DNA from: Hymenopellis radicata
Taxonomy: Eukaryota; Basidiomycota; Agaricomycetes; Agaricales; Physalacriaceae
DNA: 64,000 nucleotides
Reading direction: 5' to 3'
Assembly: GCA_015501595.1 (NCBI GenBank)
Contig: JADNRX010000006.1
Span: 310,001 to 374,000, forward strand
Part shown: positions 42,672 to 54,158 of the stretch, piece after piece
Layout of the letters: every line of letters begins with the position of its first letter
Numbering within the stretch: the first letter of the stretch is position 1
The notes under the pieces: model-generated
Database searches by the model: none
The model's input: the letters and a program-made list of their open reading frames with translations, nothing else
Told to the model about the DNA's origin: nothing
Made by a program: the position numbers and the translations under genes

Positions 42672-42934
42672 ATGTTTAGTCGTTTGACTCTATTTTATTG
42701 ACAGGACTTGTTCATTCTTTACTTATCTGCATTTGTATACCAAGACCAAGCACAGAGATATAGTGTAATATCTGTTCGTAATGCTGTCAATTTCAGAATC
42801 TGCTTGCGAAGAGCGGGAGCGGATAATCTGGGGTTAGGGTTCGGCATGCCTCATTTCACGAAATTCCGGTGTCAGAGACGATCGTATGTAATTTTTATCT
42901 TCTCTTGTTGAGTCGGTTTACATAGGCTCGCTTG

Positions 42935-44079
42935 ATGACTCCTCGGCTCCCCGTTGAACTTTACCGCCACATCATTGACCACTTCAACTCTGATGATCGA
43001 CGTACGCTCCAAGCACTGTCCCTCACTTCCACAACTTGGAGTATAGAAGCAGAGCGTGTCCTCTACAAGCATTTCGACAACTATCCATCCGCCACCACCC
43101 AACAGCTCTTTCTCCAGCGCGTAATTGCGTGTCCGAGGGTCGGCAGTCTCGTCGAGACCTTCAAGATCAGCATGAACTATCCCATCAAGCCTCTAGAATC
43201 CGCGGCGCTCATCGCCTTGGTCTCGCAGGCCCTCATGAACATGCCTAATCTGCGCTCTTTCGCATTTCGCACGACGGGCGGGCAGCCTGCCGCGCGTAGT
43301 ATACTCTCCGCGTGCCCGTTCCAGCTCGAGGAGTTCAACTGGGGTTGCCACGGCGACGAGAAGGATCTCCTGGCGTTCCTCGAGACGCAGCACTCTTTGC
43401 GGGTCGTCACCATCGACTCGTGGGACGCGTCCCGCTTCGGGTGGGATTCAGTCCCGCTCAGCGTGACGCCAGAGATTGTCTCGCTTTCGGGGCGCTATGG
43501 GACCATCGCGGCGTTCCTCCCTGGTCGCAGAATATCCCAGGTCGACTGGGTCCCGGATCTGGATGATCCAGAGCCTGACGGGGAGCTGCTGGGAAGTGCT
43601 CTAAGGCACCTACAGACACTCAGCTTTGGTGGCTACTTTATGCGCCCCGACCTGTCGTCCATCGCCGAGTACCTCGCGGATTTGAGATATCTGGAGCTGA
43701 GAGGCATTCAGGTGACTATCGCCGATTCTATTTCGCGTCGATTTTGACCGTTTCACAGGCAGATGACCTGGACTGTATACCACGCATACCTCGCCTCGAG
43801 ACCTTGAAGATCTCGATGCAGTGGGTCCAGGATATACCAATACCGGTGTCGAATCATAAAGAAGTGGCGCTCAAGTTGTTCAAGCAGTGCTCCAATCTCA
43901 CAAAGATAACGATCGCGTCGAAGAAACATAATCATTGGTCGTCAGACTACAAGCAGTGGTCAAGGCCGTCGAACAATGGTTCGTGTTTCTTTCAATGTTC
44001 AATCTATCCGCTGGGATTAATGAGTATGCACCAGATCCGATCCCTTGCACGGACATTCCCTTCGATTCTCCGACGCTGA
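42935..44079 (+). CDS. F-box/LRR-like protein
   Basis: ATG at 42935 starts MTPRLPVELYRHIIDHFNSD, an F-box-like LP-E-x-x-x-I-I motif, followed by LQALSLTSTTWSIEAERVLY. Leucine-rich-repeat-like segments follow (LMNMPNLRSFAFRTTG, LLGSALRHLQTLSFGGYFM, YLADLRYLELRGIQ). After one intron, LETLKISMQWVQDIPIPVSN continues the repeat region. The last 30 residues look less conserved and a further 3' intron near 43978 is possible. Such proteins are highly amplified in Agaricomycetes and are presumed substrate adaptors of SCF ubiquitin ligases. Confidence 0.65.
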
Positions 44080-44409
44080 GAGATTGACTCGGACGAATAC
44101 GAGCATTTGGGATGCAGGATCCCTATGCTTGTGAAGTGAAGCCGCTTGGTATGTGCCCATCACGCCATCTTAGATATGCCTTTGTAACACACACGGTTCA
44201 GGACTCTCAACTCGCAGCTGTAGTGCACGAATCCGAAAGGGTCTAGCGTAATATACATTATCTGATATTCAAGCGACTTGATGTACCACACCCGCATTAT
44301 ATATATATTCGCTTCCTTCAAATATCCAGGTCAACTGGCAGCCGTACATCTTAACCCACTGGAAACTTTGACAAGCACTTTCTCACGATACCTTTTTGAC
44401 AACGCACCA

Positions 44410-44995
44410 ATGCCACCGTCCGATCTAAAGAGCAGAACAAGAGCAGACTACGCGTACCATCTTCCCTATCGAACGCGATGGCAAGTCTGTGAAAATCAGG
44501 CCGTCCAAGACGATGCTGACGCGCCACGTAGGAGCGACAACGATCAGTATGGCCACATGAACAACTCGATATACTACCACTTCTTCGACTCAATCATCAA
44601 CGACTACCTGATAAAGCATTGCGGGCTCACAGGGAATCCCCAAACGACGCCTGTCATTGGTCTGGTGGTTTCGTCGTTTTGCGAGGTACTGTACTATTAG
44701 CTAGGCGCTTTGGTCGCGGCTGACGCGACATTCTCTTCTTCTTCCCCAGTTCTTTGCGCCTCTATCCTTCCCACAGATGATTTCTCTGGGCCTTCGCGTA
44801 ACGAAAGTGGGGCGTAGTTCTGTCTCTTACGAGGTCGGCGTGTTCCCCGACGATGCCCAGCAGCCTGCTGCTGTTGGCGGCTACACCCACGTCTTCGTGG
44901 ATTCAGAATCGCGAAAGAGTGTTACCATACGTCTCCACCAACAGTTAGAAACCGGGCTGAAAGCCCTCGTGCAGCCGAGCATTGCCAAGCTCTGA
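44410..44995 (+). CDS. Hotdog-fold acyl-CoA thioesterase-like protein
   Basis: The start MPPSDLKSRTRADYAYHLPY is followed by YRTRW-SDNDQYGHMNNSIY and FDSIINDYLIKHCGL, the 4HBT signature with the active-site Asp in SDNDQYGHMNN. Joining W to SDND requires removal of 44481-44531, a 51-nt GC-AG intron (GCAAGT donor, CTGAC branch-like site). Without it, 17 unrelated residues would sit inside the catalytic motif. A second intron (44694-44751) precedes FFAPLSFPQMISLGLRVTKV and GRSSVSYEVGVFPDD. An upstream in-frame methionine exists, but 44410 gives the usual length (about 159 residues). It probably hydrolyses acyl-CoA thioesters; the substrate is unknown. Confidence 0.82.
44481..44531 (+). other. 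GC-AG intron in the thioesterase gene
   Basis: The segment starts GCAAGT, ends CACGTAG, and is 51 nt (a multiple of three), so it stays open when unspliced. Its removal restores the conserved RTRWSDNDQYGHMNN motif. Confidence 0.7.
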
Positions 44996-45091
44996 CAGTG
45001 AATGTTCTCGCCGGACATTATCACATGTACTATGTACTTGGTATCTCTAAATGGTTGGACAACACGCTCTTGTCGACTTCTACTACTTGAT

Positions 45092-48000
45092 TTATGAACC
45101 GTACTCCTCGATGACAGACTTGGGGGTGATATATTCGCCGACGGGGACGTACGGATGATCGAGCCTGTACGACTGGTGAGCGCCACGGGGAGGTAGTGAA
45201 TTTACAGACTCCTACTAACCCGAATGCTGGTGGCCCGCCCATTGTTAGGCCTTCCTCCGTGTTCCACAAAGGCGAACCTGCCATCACGATGACCGTCACT
45301 CGTAGGCCATAGGAGTCTGTGGCATGCTAATCAGTACTTCTTCCGATTTTTTTGGTGTCAAAAGAGACTGACAAGCCTGTGTTCCAAGATGAGAGCCACT
45401 CTGAGAGTCGATAACATTGATGAGATCAGGGACAATAGCGGCAACCTTGAAGACGTAGATGTTAGCGAAACATAGTCCCAGACAGCTTATTCTGACATAC
45501 ACTTCGTGAACCGTCGGGTTTCTCGACGTACGCGCATATATTCTCATTCTGGAAGGGAATGATCATATGCGCATCTGGCCCATATTCCATGCCTGACTCC
45601 CCAGAGGAATCTTCGAGTTCGTCATCTTGCAAACGAGCAATCTTCACCTCGCCCCAGGTGAAGCCGGCACGGACTTCCTATCAGGCAAGGTGAGCATGGT
45701 CATGTAAGAGATGTCCGCGACGAAGCGTACTCTCGAGACTCCAACGATCTTTCCAATGAACAAACATTTCCCATTCTGAAGCTTCAAGATTTCACTGGGA
45801 ACGCTCTGGAGATCGCTACGGAATACGTCAAGCTTAATCGCTCAAGGTGTTCATTATATCAAGCTTACTTTTTCTGTCGACACATCGCGATCGCACGGCC
45901 AATCCACCATGCTTGGCTCATGGTTCTTGGGACACCAAAGTCACGCGTGTCTGCAACTTTGAGAGGGGCAGGACAAAAGGCAGCCGATGACCCCATTAAA
46001 GTAGTAACATGTCGCATGTAATATTCGGGACCGTACTTCGTTTTCGTAGCGGCTAGCACCTAGTGACGATCAGCCAAAGAAGTTAAACGCGCCAAGGAAC
46101 AGTAGACTTCTCACAAGCGTGTTACCATCACCGTCGGACAATGACAGAGGCGTCAGTCTGAACGTGTATTTAGTCCAGCTCCACCCCACAGAATCAATAG
46201 TCTGCTCACGCGTTGGGGCGACCATAAACACCTGCGAAGGTATCAATTAGGTCAAAGACAGAGAACATGAATTTACGCACAGGGAAGAACTTGTTGTAGA
46301 TTGGGATAAGCTGAGACATAGAACGACGATGAATACCCTGTAGGAAAAAGGAAGAAATGAATGAACCTCGACCCATCAGATCACCGTCCAAGCAGGGCAC
46401 ATTGCGATAGCTGAAAGTTCAATGAGTACTCTGAACTTGTAATGAAACAGTACTAGTGCATACTGAGCCATGAGAAGAGAACGCATTCCGTTACCACCGC
46501 CTATTTCATCACTGCACACAAATGTAGATTAGCGTGGTGTACGGACAAGCGAACCCGTACGCACCAAATGGTCGCCGCAAACGCCTTTACACCCACATAC
46601 TTGGCAAGGGCATCGCTAGCCATCAGCAGCATTTCTGCGCCACACATGCGCTCGTTGCTGACTGATGGGGAGCCCATAAGAGCACCGCGAGCTATCAAGG
46701 CATCGTCCGCCAGCGAGGTATGATCGACCATTTTGATAGACCCTCCATTTCGGAGTATTTGGCGGCACATCAAAAAGGTAGGATACGGCGAGCCGCCCCT
46801 CCCTAGTACGCGTACAAGTTAGAAAAATGACAGAACAAAAAGATAGCACGTACCGTTCCTAGGATACCGCATCCCTCCATTATGAAGACTGCCCATGTGT
46901 CAGACGACGTTCAGACTGACAACGAACATGTATTTACAGAGATCCGTTTCGCTCAAGTCCCAGATCTTGTCGACGACGGACGGCTTGTATGTCTCATAAT
47001 CAATGTGCTCTACAGCACTAGCTGCAGCGGCAAGAGCCTCATGTAGTGGTTCTACAAATACATCCTCGGGCGTGGGGGATTGATCATCGCTGATGGTCAG
47101 GGGTGATGCTGCCTTGAACTGTCCTTCCTGCGGTGCGCCCAGTTCACCGATAGCTTTGATGATGATACGGGTAGCTTGATTCGTGACGTACTAAGTCGCA
47201 TGAAGATGAACGACAATGGTGGCCGAAGAATTGAAATGCCCACCTGCACTGGGAGCACGTTGATCTCAGCAATACGCGTTGTTTCTGGATCAGCGCCAGC
47301 ATCCGCGGCCTTCTCAATCGCCTCCCGCTTAATCCTCTCGAGTGTGGCGTCAAGACTTTTGCCTTGTAGAATCTCTATTGTGTCAATCTCTCCGGAAACG
47401 TTCGCAATAGCAGCTCCGACTGCGTTGGCCACACTGTGGTATGGTGGCAAACTGAAGTGCGTCTGAGCTTCTTTCTGCAATATCACAGTATATCCAGAGT
47501 GACTTACATGATCTCTTTGACGCCGCGCAGTGAGTTGGGCGCAATGACCGATCCGCCTCCCACAAGCAACAAAGTGATATCTTCAGGCGTAGTTTTCATC
47601 CGGTCCACGACACCCTAGTTGAAGGTAGGTAATCCAAGTAAGAGGCGGACATAGTTTTCATACCTCCAGCAGCTTCTTCATAACAGCCTGGGCTTTCTCA
47701 ACAGTGTCCTGAGTGATATCGGCCACCAGAGTAGAGTCGCCGATGTTCTTCTCCCCTGCGCGGGCGGCAATATCTGTTGCAGTAAGAACACTTCCACCGA
47801 AAACTTTCGCGTCTCGGGTAAGCTAAAACGTTGTCAGTGACCAGGACAAATACACCAATGGATTCGGTGCTCACGTAGTGGCCAACAGAATCCGGTCCTA
47901 CGAGGACTTTGCTACCTTCCACGCGAACCCTGGAGCCTCCTCCCAGACCAATAGAGTTAACATCAGGCATAGAGAAAACTATAGGTGAGTGTTAGTTCTT

Positions 48001-49356
48001 CGGGACCAGTCAGACGGCGGTAATGATTATTACTTGGTTCGGACACCCCCGACTACGAAGCATTACATTCAACTTTAGAGCGTCAATGGGAAGAGGTCAA
48101 TCATACCTTCAATAAAAGCAGCAGCCTGTCTAGGAAATCCACTAGGCAGGAGCATTCCCACATCTGTTGTGGTTCCGCCAACATCGGCAACAAGCATACT
48201 CTTTCCCGTTCCATCCTTCTTCTTCAAATCAATACCAGCCAAATGTGACGCGCCTCGCATGGAGTTCGTGGCGCCAGACGAGAAAGTCCTGATAGGGAGT
48301 CGGGCAGCATCAGCAGCGCTAGTCAACGTGCCATCGTTCTGCGTAATATACAGAGGACACGTGAGCCCAAGGCGGACCATCGCGCGTTCAAATCCACGAA
48401 TAGTGTGCTGAGCAAAGGATGTGATGGATGCGTTTAGGATCGACGCGTTTTCGCGTTCTAGGAATCCGACTTGGCCGACTGGGGCAAATTCAGTAAAAGA
48501 GGCAAGCATTTAGACGACTTGTTCACCATCACGAGAACAGACAATGTTGGCAACGTCGCCGAGCTCTTTGCGGAGTATGTCGCGGACTTTATATTCATTG
48601 TCACCAGAAACATCGAGCGGAGAAACTGCTGATAGTAAGCACAGGGTGTATAGATGGTGATGCAACACGTACAGACGCCTATGATGACTACGTTCTTGAG
48701 ACCCTTTGCCTTGATTTCAGTTGCTTGCGCAAGGACCTCCGCTTCATCTATCTCGCTGATAGCGCGTCCGTCTCTAGAAAAACTCGGTCGAGGCAGTGGT
48801 GAAAGAGACTCATGCTTACATGTGGAGTCCACCTTTGATGAGAGCCGTGTGCCCGTTCATCAGCAACTTGAGATTATCAGGAAAGTCAACAAACTGCGAG
48901 GCATTGAGACCAAGCTTGAGGAATTGATGTAATGGAATACCGAAGGGACTTCTTTGGTGTAGGGCGCGCCCAGACGAATAACGGCAACCTTTTCCAGTCT
49001 CCTGGCATCTGATTGGACAACTGCATTGATAAAATGCTGCGCATCGCAGTCAGTAGGTTCCTTCAAGCCAAAGACACAGACACACCGTTGTCCCGATAGT
49101 TAAACTGAGAACCTTCCCATCGCGAGGATCAACACCCGCGTCCGCCAACACTCTCCGCACGGCCGACTCGATGCCATCCGTGACATTAACAGTCGTCTCG
49201 TGCTTGAACGAGGCGACGACGCCGCGCGTTAGAGGATCGTCGGTCTTGGTGAGATCGATGAGAACGCCATCGGTATTCGTTCCTACACGCGCTCAGCACC
49301 AATAAAGGCCCACGCAAAGCCGACTCACCGCCAACGTCGACGCCGATTCTGTACAT
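45092..49356 (-). CDS. Hydantoinase/oxoprolinase fused to DUF917
   Basis: The protein starts MYRIGVDVGG and, after an intron, TNTDGVLIDLTKTDD. The Hydant_A_N region (SLTIGTTHFINAVVQSDARR) leads to the hydantoinase_A domain: VGFLERENASILNASI, LYITQNDGTLTSAADAARLP, TFSSGATNSMRGASHLAG, SMLVADVGGTTTDVGMLLPS, MPDVNSIGLGGGSRVRVEG and SVANAVGAAIANVSGEID. The C-terminal half is DUF917-like (SVSNERMCGAEMLLMASDAL, VPCLDGDLMGRG, MSQLIPIYNKFFP) and ends SVIEEYGS. About fifteen short introns are present. The first half belongs to ATP-dependent hydantoin/oxoproline hydrolases and the second to the S-methylthiohydantoin desulfurase family, so it probably opens a hydantoin-type ring. One join near 47975-47978 needs a T3 instead of T4 run to keep frame. 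Confidence 0.85.
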
Positions 49357-49663
49357 TCCGAGTAGATGGTGGGCAGAGGAAAGGACGCGGATAAGGCGGA
49401 GCGATAACAAAAGTTTGCCGGGGCGACCACGGCTGGCACTGTCAGCGGAGGACTTCCGCGGCCAAGCCTCATTGCCAATGCTGGACGGTAGCTTGACGAG
49501 GGTAATTTCACCATGCTTTCGGCTGTCCCGTACTAGTCTGCAAAATCTGGCATCGACAGCAGGAAGCAAGAGGGTAACGGCATACGCCGGAACGCGTCGA
49601 TCGCGTCGGACTGCAAATCATTCCCGGTACTCAAGTACTCCATGGCGCGTTTCTCGCCCCATA

Positions 49664-49867
49664 ATGCGCCTCTTTCTCTCCCGCGGACATTCAATCACGT
49701 CCCAGATCTACAAAGATGAACACGGTCGTATACTATACATCACCGACGCGCCCTGTGGGTTCATCGACGAGACCACCTCCGTGACCGGTTATCCTCTCAC
49801 CGAGATTGTCTGGAAGACGTTTGGATTTGAATTAGATGATGTATTAGTACATGTTTCGACGGCTTAG
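49664..49867 (+). CDS. Short DUF6593-like protein or fragment
   Basis: ATG at 49664 gives MRLFLSRGHSITSQIYKDEH and then GRILYITDAP ... TEIVWKTFGFELDDVLVHVS. The D-E-x-G-R-x-L-Y-x-I and (T)EI-x-W patterns fit the N-terminal half of DUF6593 proteins, an Agaricomycete family of unknown function. The usual C-terminal half (strands ending in TF-Y-E) is missing. No splice site leads to it, so this is probably a truncated copy. It lies divergent to the hydantoinase gene. Confidence 0.45.
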   Translation: MRLFLSRGHSITSQIYKDEHGRILYITDAPCGFIDETTSVTGYPLTEIVWKTFGFELDDVLVHVSTA

Positions 49868-50020
49868 GACAGCATTAGCTTCCAGATCAGTTGGAAGCGC
49901 CAGTATTTGCCTGTTGTCAGAATGAAGAGCACAAATTGAGCGTACAATGATTACCAATTCTTTTCTACTACAGCAAAATAATGATTACAGGATACATTTA
50001 TTTCTCTCAACTTCTGACTC

Positions 50021-51561
50021 TCAGAGACGGCCTAGAAGGAGTGTCACTGTCAGAAGTATGATGGAACAAGTCTCGACTCGACGTACCAACATTGCCGAGA
50101 TCAGTGCAGGCCTCCTTGACACGGACGGTGAGAGTCTTCTCACCCTCACGGACCCATACACGGGGATCGTAGTACTATGGGAAATTAGCATCGGGCGTTA
50201 GACGGCGTGTTCGAAACTTTACCTTCTTGTTGGGCTTATCATCGCCCTCGGGGTTTCCAACCTGCTTAGCAAGGTAATCCTTCTTAGTGAGGACAAAGTC
50301 CTAATTTAACACCATGTTAGCACAAAAGAGTGTATGCAAAGAAGTGCGCGCACCCGAATACCAGCCAAGTAAGCAAACTGCGTGTCAGTGTCGACATTCA
50401 TCTTGACGACACCACTTCCGACGGCGGTCTTGATCTCATCTTTGGTCGAGCCAGATCCGCCGTGGAAGACGAGGTACAACGGCTTCGCAGAGTTTCCACC
50501 CAGTTTCTCACTAGCATATGCCTGGTGCTTGCCCAAAAGGTCGGGCTGGAGGCGAACGTTACCAGGCTTGTAGACACCGTGTACGTTTCCGAATGCAGCG
50601 GCGATGGAGAAGTTCGGCGAGATCTTGCTGAGAGCGTCGTGGACGTCGAAGATATCGGGTGGTTGGGTGTACAGGCTGGCGTTGTCGACACCTGTGTTAT
50701 CAACACCATCTTCCTCGCCACCTGTGATACCGATTTCCATCTCGAGCCAGAGGCCAAGGGGAGCCATGCGCTTGAAGTATTTTACGCAAGTGGCAATGTT
50801 TTCCTCCTTGGACTCTTCCGAGAGATCGAGCATGTGAGAGGAGAAGAGGGGTTCGCCGTGCTCCTTGAAATAGGCCTCATCAGCATCGAGCATACCATCG
50901 AACCAGGGGAGGAGTTTGTGGGCACAGTGATCACTGTGCATCACGACGGGTCTAAATAACTTTTTTAAGAGGACGATGGGATATGATAATGGTGGAGCAA
51001 CGCACACGCCATATGCCTTTGCGACAGCGCGGACGTGAAGAGCAGCGGCTGTCGCGCCAGTAATAGATGCCTGCTGCTTGTCGTTGGCAAGACCTTTTCC
51101 GGCATAGTAGGCACTTCCACCCTGTGAAACTTGCAGGATGATAGGTGACTTGATGTCGCTGATGATGCCATAAGCTATGAGAATGCCAGCGTTACAACAG
51201 CGTACCGGGCAGCCTCCAAGCAAGCGTTGGCAGTGGAAGACGAGGTTACGTTCTACACGAAAAAAAGATGAAAAAAAAATCGACGCGAGTTAGGGACAAT
51301 GTCTTACAATCGCCTAAATAAAAACCTGAGAATGAGAATTTCGCTGGCAGGAGAAGACTCACGGGAATGGCAAACTATAGGCCAAGTCAATCATAGTCAG
51401 GCAACGATAGCATATCGACGTACTTTGTTTTCTTTGGCGTAGTCGAAGAGCTTGCGAACGTTTTCGCCAGTCAGGACGCCAGCCTGGCACGAAAACGCGG
51501 GTCAGCTCATCGTCGCCATCGCGGCGACGGGTCTTACAGGCACGATGTCAAGGATTCCCAT
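50021..51561 (-). CDS. FBA1: Class II fructose-bisphosphate aldolase
   Basis: The protein starts MGILDIVPAGVLTGENVRKL and continues FDYAKENKFAIPAINVTSSS, DIKSPIILQVSQGGSAYYAG, VVMHSDHCAHKLLPWFDGML (catalytic Asp and zinc-binding His), SSHMLDLSEESKEENIATCV, LEMEIGITGGEEDGVDN, AAFGNVHGVYKPGNVRLQPD (zinc His), YLVFHGGSGSTKDEIKTAVG, VVKMNVDTDTQFAYLAGIR and DPRVWVREGEKTLTVRVKEA. All zinc and substrate residues of class II enzymes are present, and the introns keep frame. It cleaves fructose-1,6-bisphosphate in cytosolic glycolysis/gluconeogenesis. The divergent upstream region faces the ERG26-like pseudogene. Confidence 0.95.
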
Positions 51562-52195
51562 GGTTAGTTGTGATGAGTGAGATGGTGGTGGTAAAAGGAT
51601 AAGTTCAGGAGGAATCGCGAACGGAAATCGTCGGATTTGAATTCCCCAACGCGGACCGCGGACCGGTCTCCGATGGTTCTGGGTGACTTGACAATTGGCG
51701 GACAAGTTCACCCCTTTGACGGATTCCCGTAAGCTTTGCAGCGCTCCGATTTATTCCTCCTCTTCGAATGATTCCCACAGAGGTCCAAAAGTGACTCGGA
51801 GGCAGGAATATCAGCAACAAGACAAACGCGGACCATCCCCAACGAATTGACTAGTACGTTTCGGTAATCCATCATTCGCGCGGGATGCTACTTCGAGCCA
51901 CGTCAATCGATCGCCTTTGGAGTCTGGACTGTCCACAGAATCCACTTGAATCCGAAATCACAGTGTAAGAGGCCCACAGGTCGCACCTGTCAATGCCGAA
52001 AGTCGAGTTCGATTGAAGATCTCCTCAAGGCGAAAGGAAAGTCCTGTTGGGATTGCACTCAGATGTTTCGACGCGCTGATGAGCAGATCACGTGCGTCGT
52101 GTTTAGTGGCGGATTCAGATTAGGCAAGTCATTCGACCCTCTCTCAGGGTTTGCGTCCATCCCTACATTCTTTGACCCCTGGTACATACTTACAC

Positions 52196-53210
52196 AGAAG
52201 GACGTCGATCTCGTAATTGGCGGTAGCGGTTTCCTTGGCCGCCACATTGTCTCGCTCGGGGGACAAACTCTCGACATCGTCCAACGATACGACGTGCCTT
52301 ATGTAAGGGCGCGTTATTACCTCCTACGGTTTTTTGTTGTTGCTCATTTTAACTTATAAACAGTGTGGCAGGACTTGCATTGTTCGTCTCGCATGGCCTC
52401 AAGGACCCATCTTCGTACTGGAACAATACTGGAAGGTCAATGTCAACGGCACAACGGCTGATATTGCCGCTGCGCAGGAAAGCAAGCTTGTCCGAGTCTA
52501 CACCAGCTCAGCAGGCGTCGCGTTCTCTGGCTTGGATGTGAGACTGTGAAGTGTGCCTATGCCTGAAAAGCCGTTTGATGCCTACAACGACTCCGGAGAG
52601 GCCGCTGTCCTCACCGCCAATGACATAGACTCATGGCCTCTGGACTATTGCAACCCGACCAGCAGGTATTCTCGGGCCCACTTCAAGTCCTCACGCGGAA
52701 AACAGACCTAGTGATCACTCGTCAAATGATGGCCGGCGTGTATGAGGTCCACCAAAAGGGTCAGACCCACTTCCAGATTGGCGTCAACGATAATCTCTTC
52801 GATCTTACTTTAAGCTTACGTCGAGAATGCTGCATATGCCCACTTACCTGCCGACAAGCTCGCACAACCACCTCCTCTCAGCCGATTTCCGGAAAAGGAA
52901 TGAATATGATACGAACAATCTCCCCCACTCACCGACGCAGAGCAGGAAATAATCGGCCACCCTCTTCCTCCCATTCAGCTCCTCAAACCAAGACGCGTAA
53001 CCACCTCTGCCGCGCGTCCACTGGGGCCGTCACTTACACCCTCTCCCAATTCTGAAAGTTTGAAGCAGCGTTCAGGGCCTCTCGATCACAGGATGGTACC
53101 ACCTCGCGCACCCGTTTGGTAGTCGCCTCTCGCAGTCGCAGGCCAGGCGTTCATCAGTAATGGGGAGCCAATATACTTTTGGGATCTTGCACGGTATATA
53201 TGATATAACT
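52196..53210 (+). pseudogene. ERG26-like sterol 4-carboxylate 3-dehydrogenase, decayed
   Basis: Recognisable family pieces occur in order but in changing frames. The Rossmann start is DVDLVIGGSGFLGRHIV without an in-frame ATG and with a shortened next helix. Then come YWKVNVNGTTADIAAAQESK, VRVYTSSAGVAFSGLDV, EKPFDAYNDSGEAAVLTAND, VYEVHQKGQTHFQIGVNDNL and finally QAFISNGEPIYFWDLARYI near 53140-53195. The catalytic YxxxK segment reads YNDSGEA instead of Y-NDSKA-A, losing the catalytic lysine. Frame breaks fall near 52350, 52550, 52810 and 53050 and are too many to be sequencing noise. An intact ERG26, essential for ergosterol synthesis, must lie elsewhere. Confidence 0.75.
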
Positions 53211-54158
53211 TGATACTCTCTTCCCCGGCCAAAGGAAAGAGGAGAAATCCTTCAGGTTGCCAACGAGCATATGCATGTTGGCGGCGCAGTTGTTGGAGGC
53301 TATGTTTAGGGTGGCGTTCAATGGCCTCTTTGTGCTATTATAAGGCTGCACATCAAGTTGAGAACACATATTTATACGCCAACCCCCCTCCCACTGCCAA
53401 ATCCCATCGTAATCTAGGTTCGCGGAAGACTGGTCTTCCCCGTCGAATTACCGTTGGGCGATATCTTGTTCCGCTCTGGCCCGCCATTTTGCTTGGGTAG
53501 ACGGCTGCGCGGGCAAGACGGACGATAATGAACACAGGGGACATTTGCTATGGGTGAATAACGCGTGGGCATAGTCTCTAAATCGGAGTCTTGGTCGTTG
53601 TTTGATACATGCACGCCGTGATCCATGGTAAAAAAATGAAGGGGTATATCTGTACCCTACAAGTGTAACAGTACAGGCAAGTGGTCTTCGTACTCCCGTG
53701 TGCGTCCTAGTAATTTTGCATGTGTCATGGAAAATTCAAAATGAAAGGTACGCGATCTCAGAGGGGACTAGTGCTCGGTGATTAGTTGATTCTCAAGGAC
53801 GGGCTTCATAATCTCTTAGTAGTAGTTATAAGTAAGACAGGTTATCAATTGTTGTTGTTGAATAAAATCCTCATCACTTTTTAATGACTGGGTTGGCGGA
53901 ACGGTGAATCTGATCCGCAACCGGGACGATGACGAGTATCCGCGCCTGTGCCACGATCCTAACATTGCCAAATATCGCCTTACTGTGTACTCCATCCAGT
54001 CCACACGACCTCGTCCCGACCCCTCCTTATCTCTCTTCCCGCCATCTGCACCTCTCCTTTGATTCGATTCCTCCGCTGCGCCGTGCCGCCTTGCCATCCA
54101 TTGCCTCCGCGGTCCTCACCGTCGCCGCTGCTTTACATATCAGGAGGCATCCACAACC
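53211..54158. other. Intergenic, with possible further ERG26-like debris at its left end
   Basis: 53211-53500 may hold more C-terminal remnants of the ERG26-like gene, but none is clear. From 53500 to 54158 I see only short frames, and the promoter of the PP2C gene must lie here. Confidence 0.35.

Noticed and set aside
42831..42840. Telomere-like GGGTTAGGGT
   Set aside because: Only one and a half units of TTAGGG, without an array.
50330..50959. 209-codon plus-strand open frame
   Set aside because: Antisense to class II aldolase, whose catalytic motifs are unambiguous on the minus strand.
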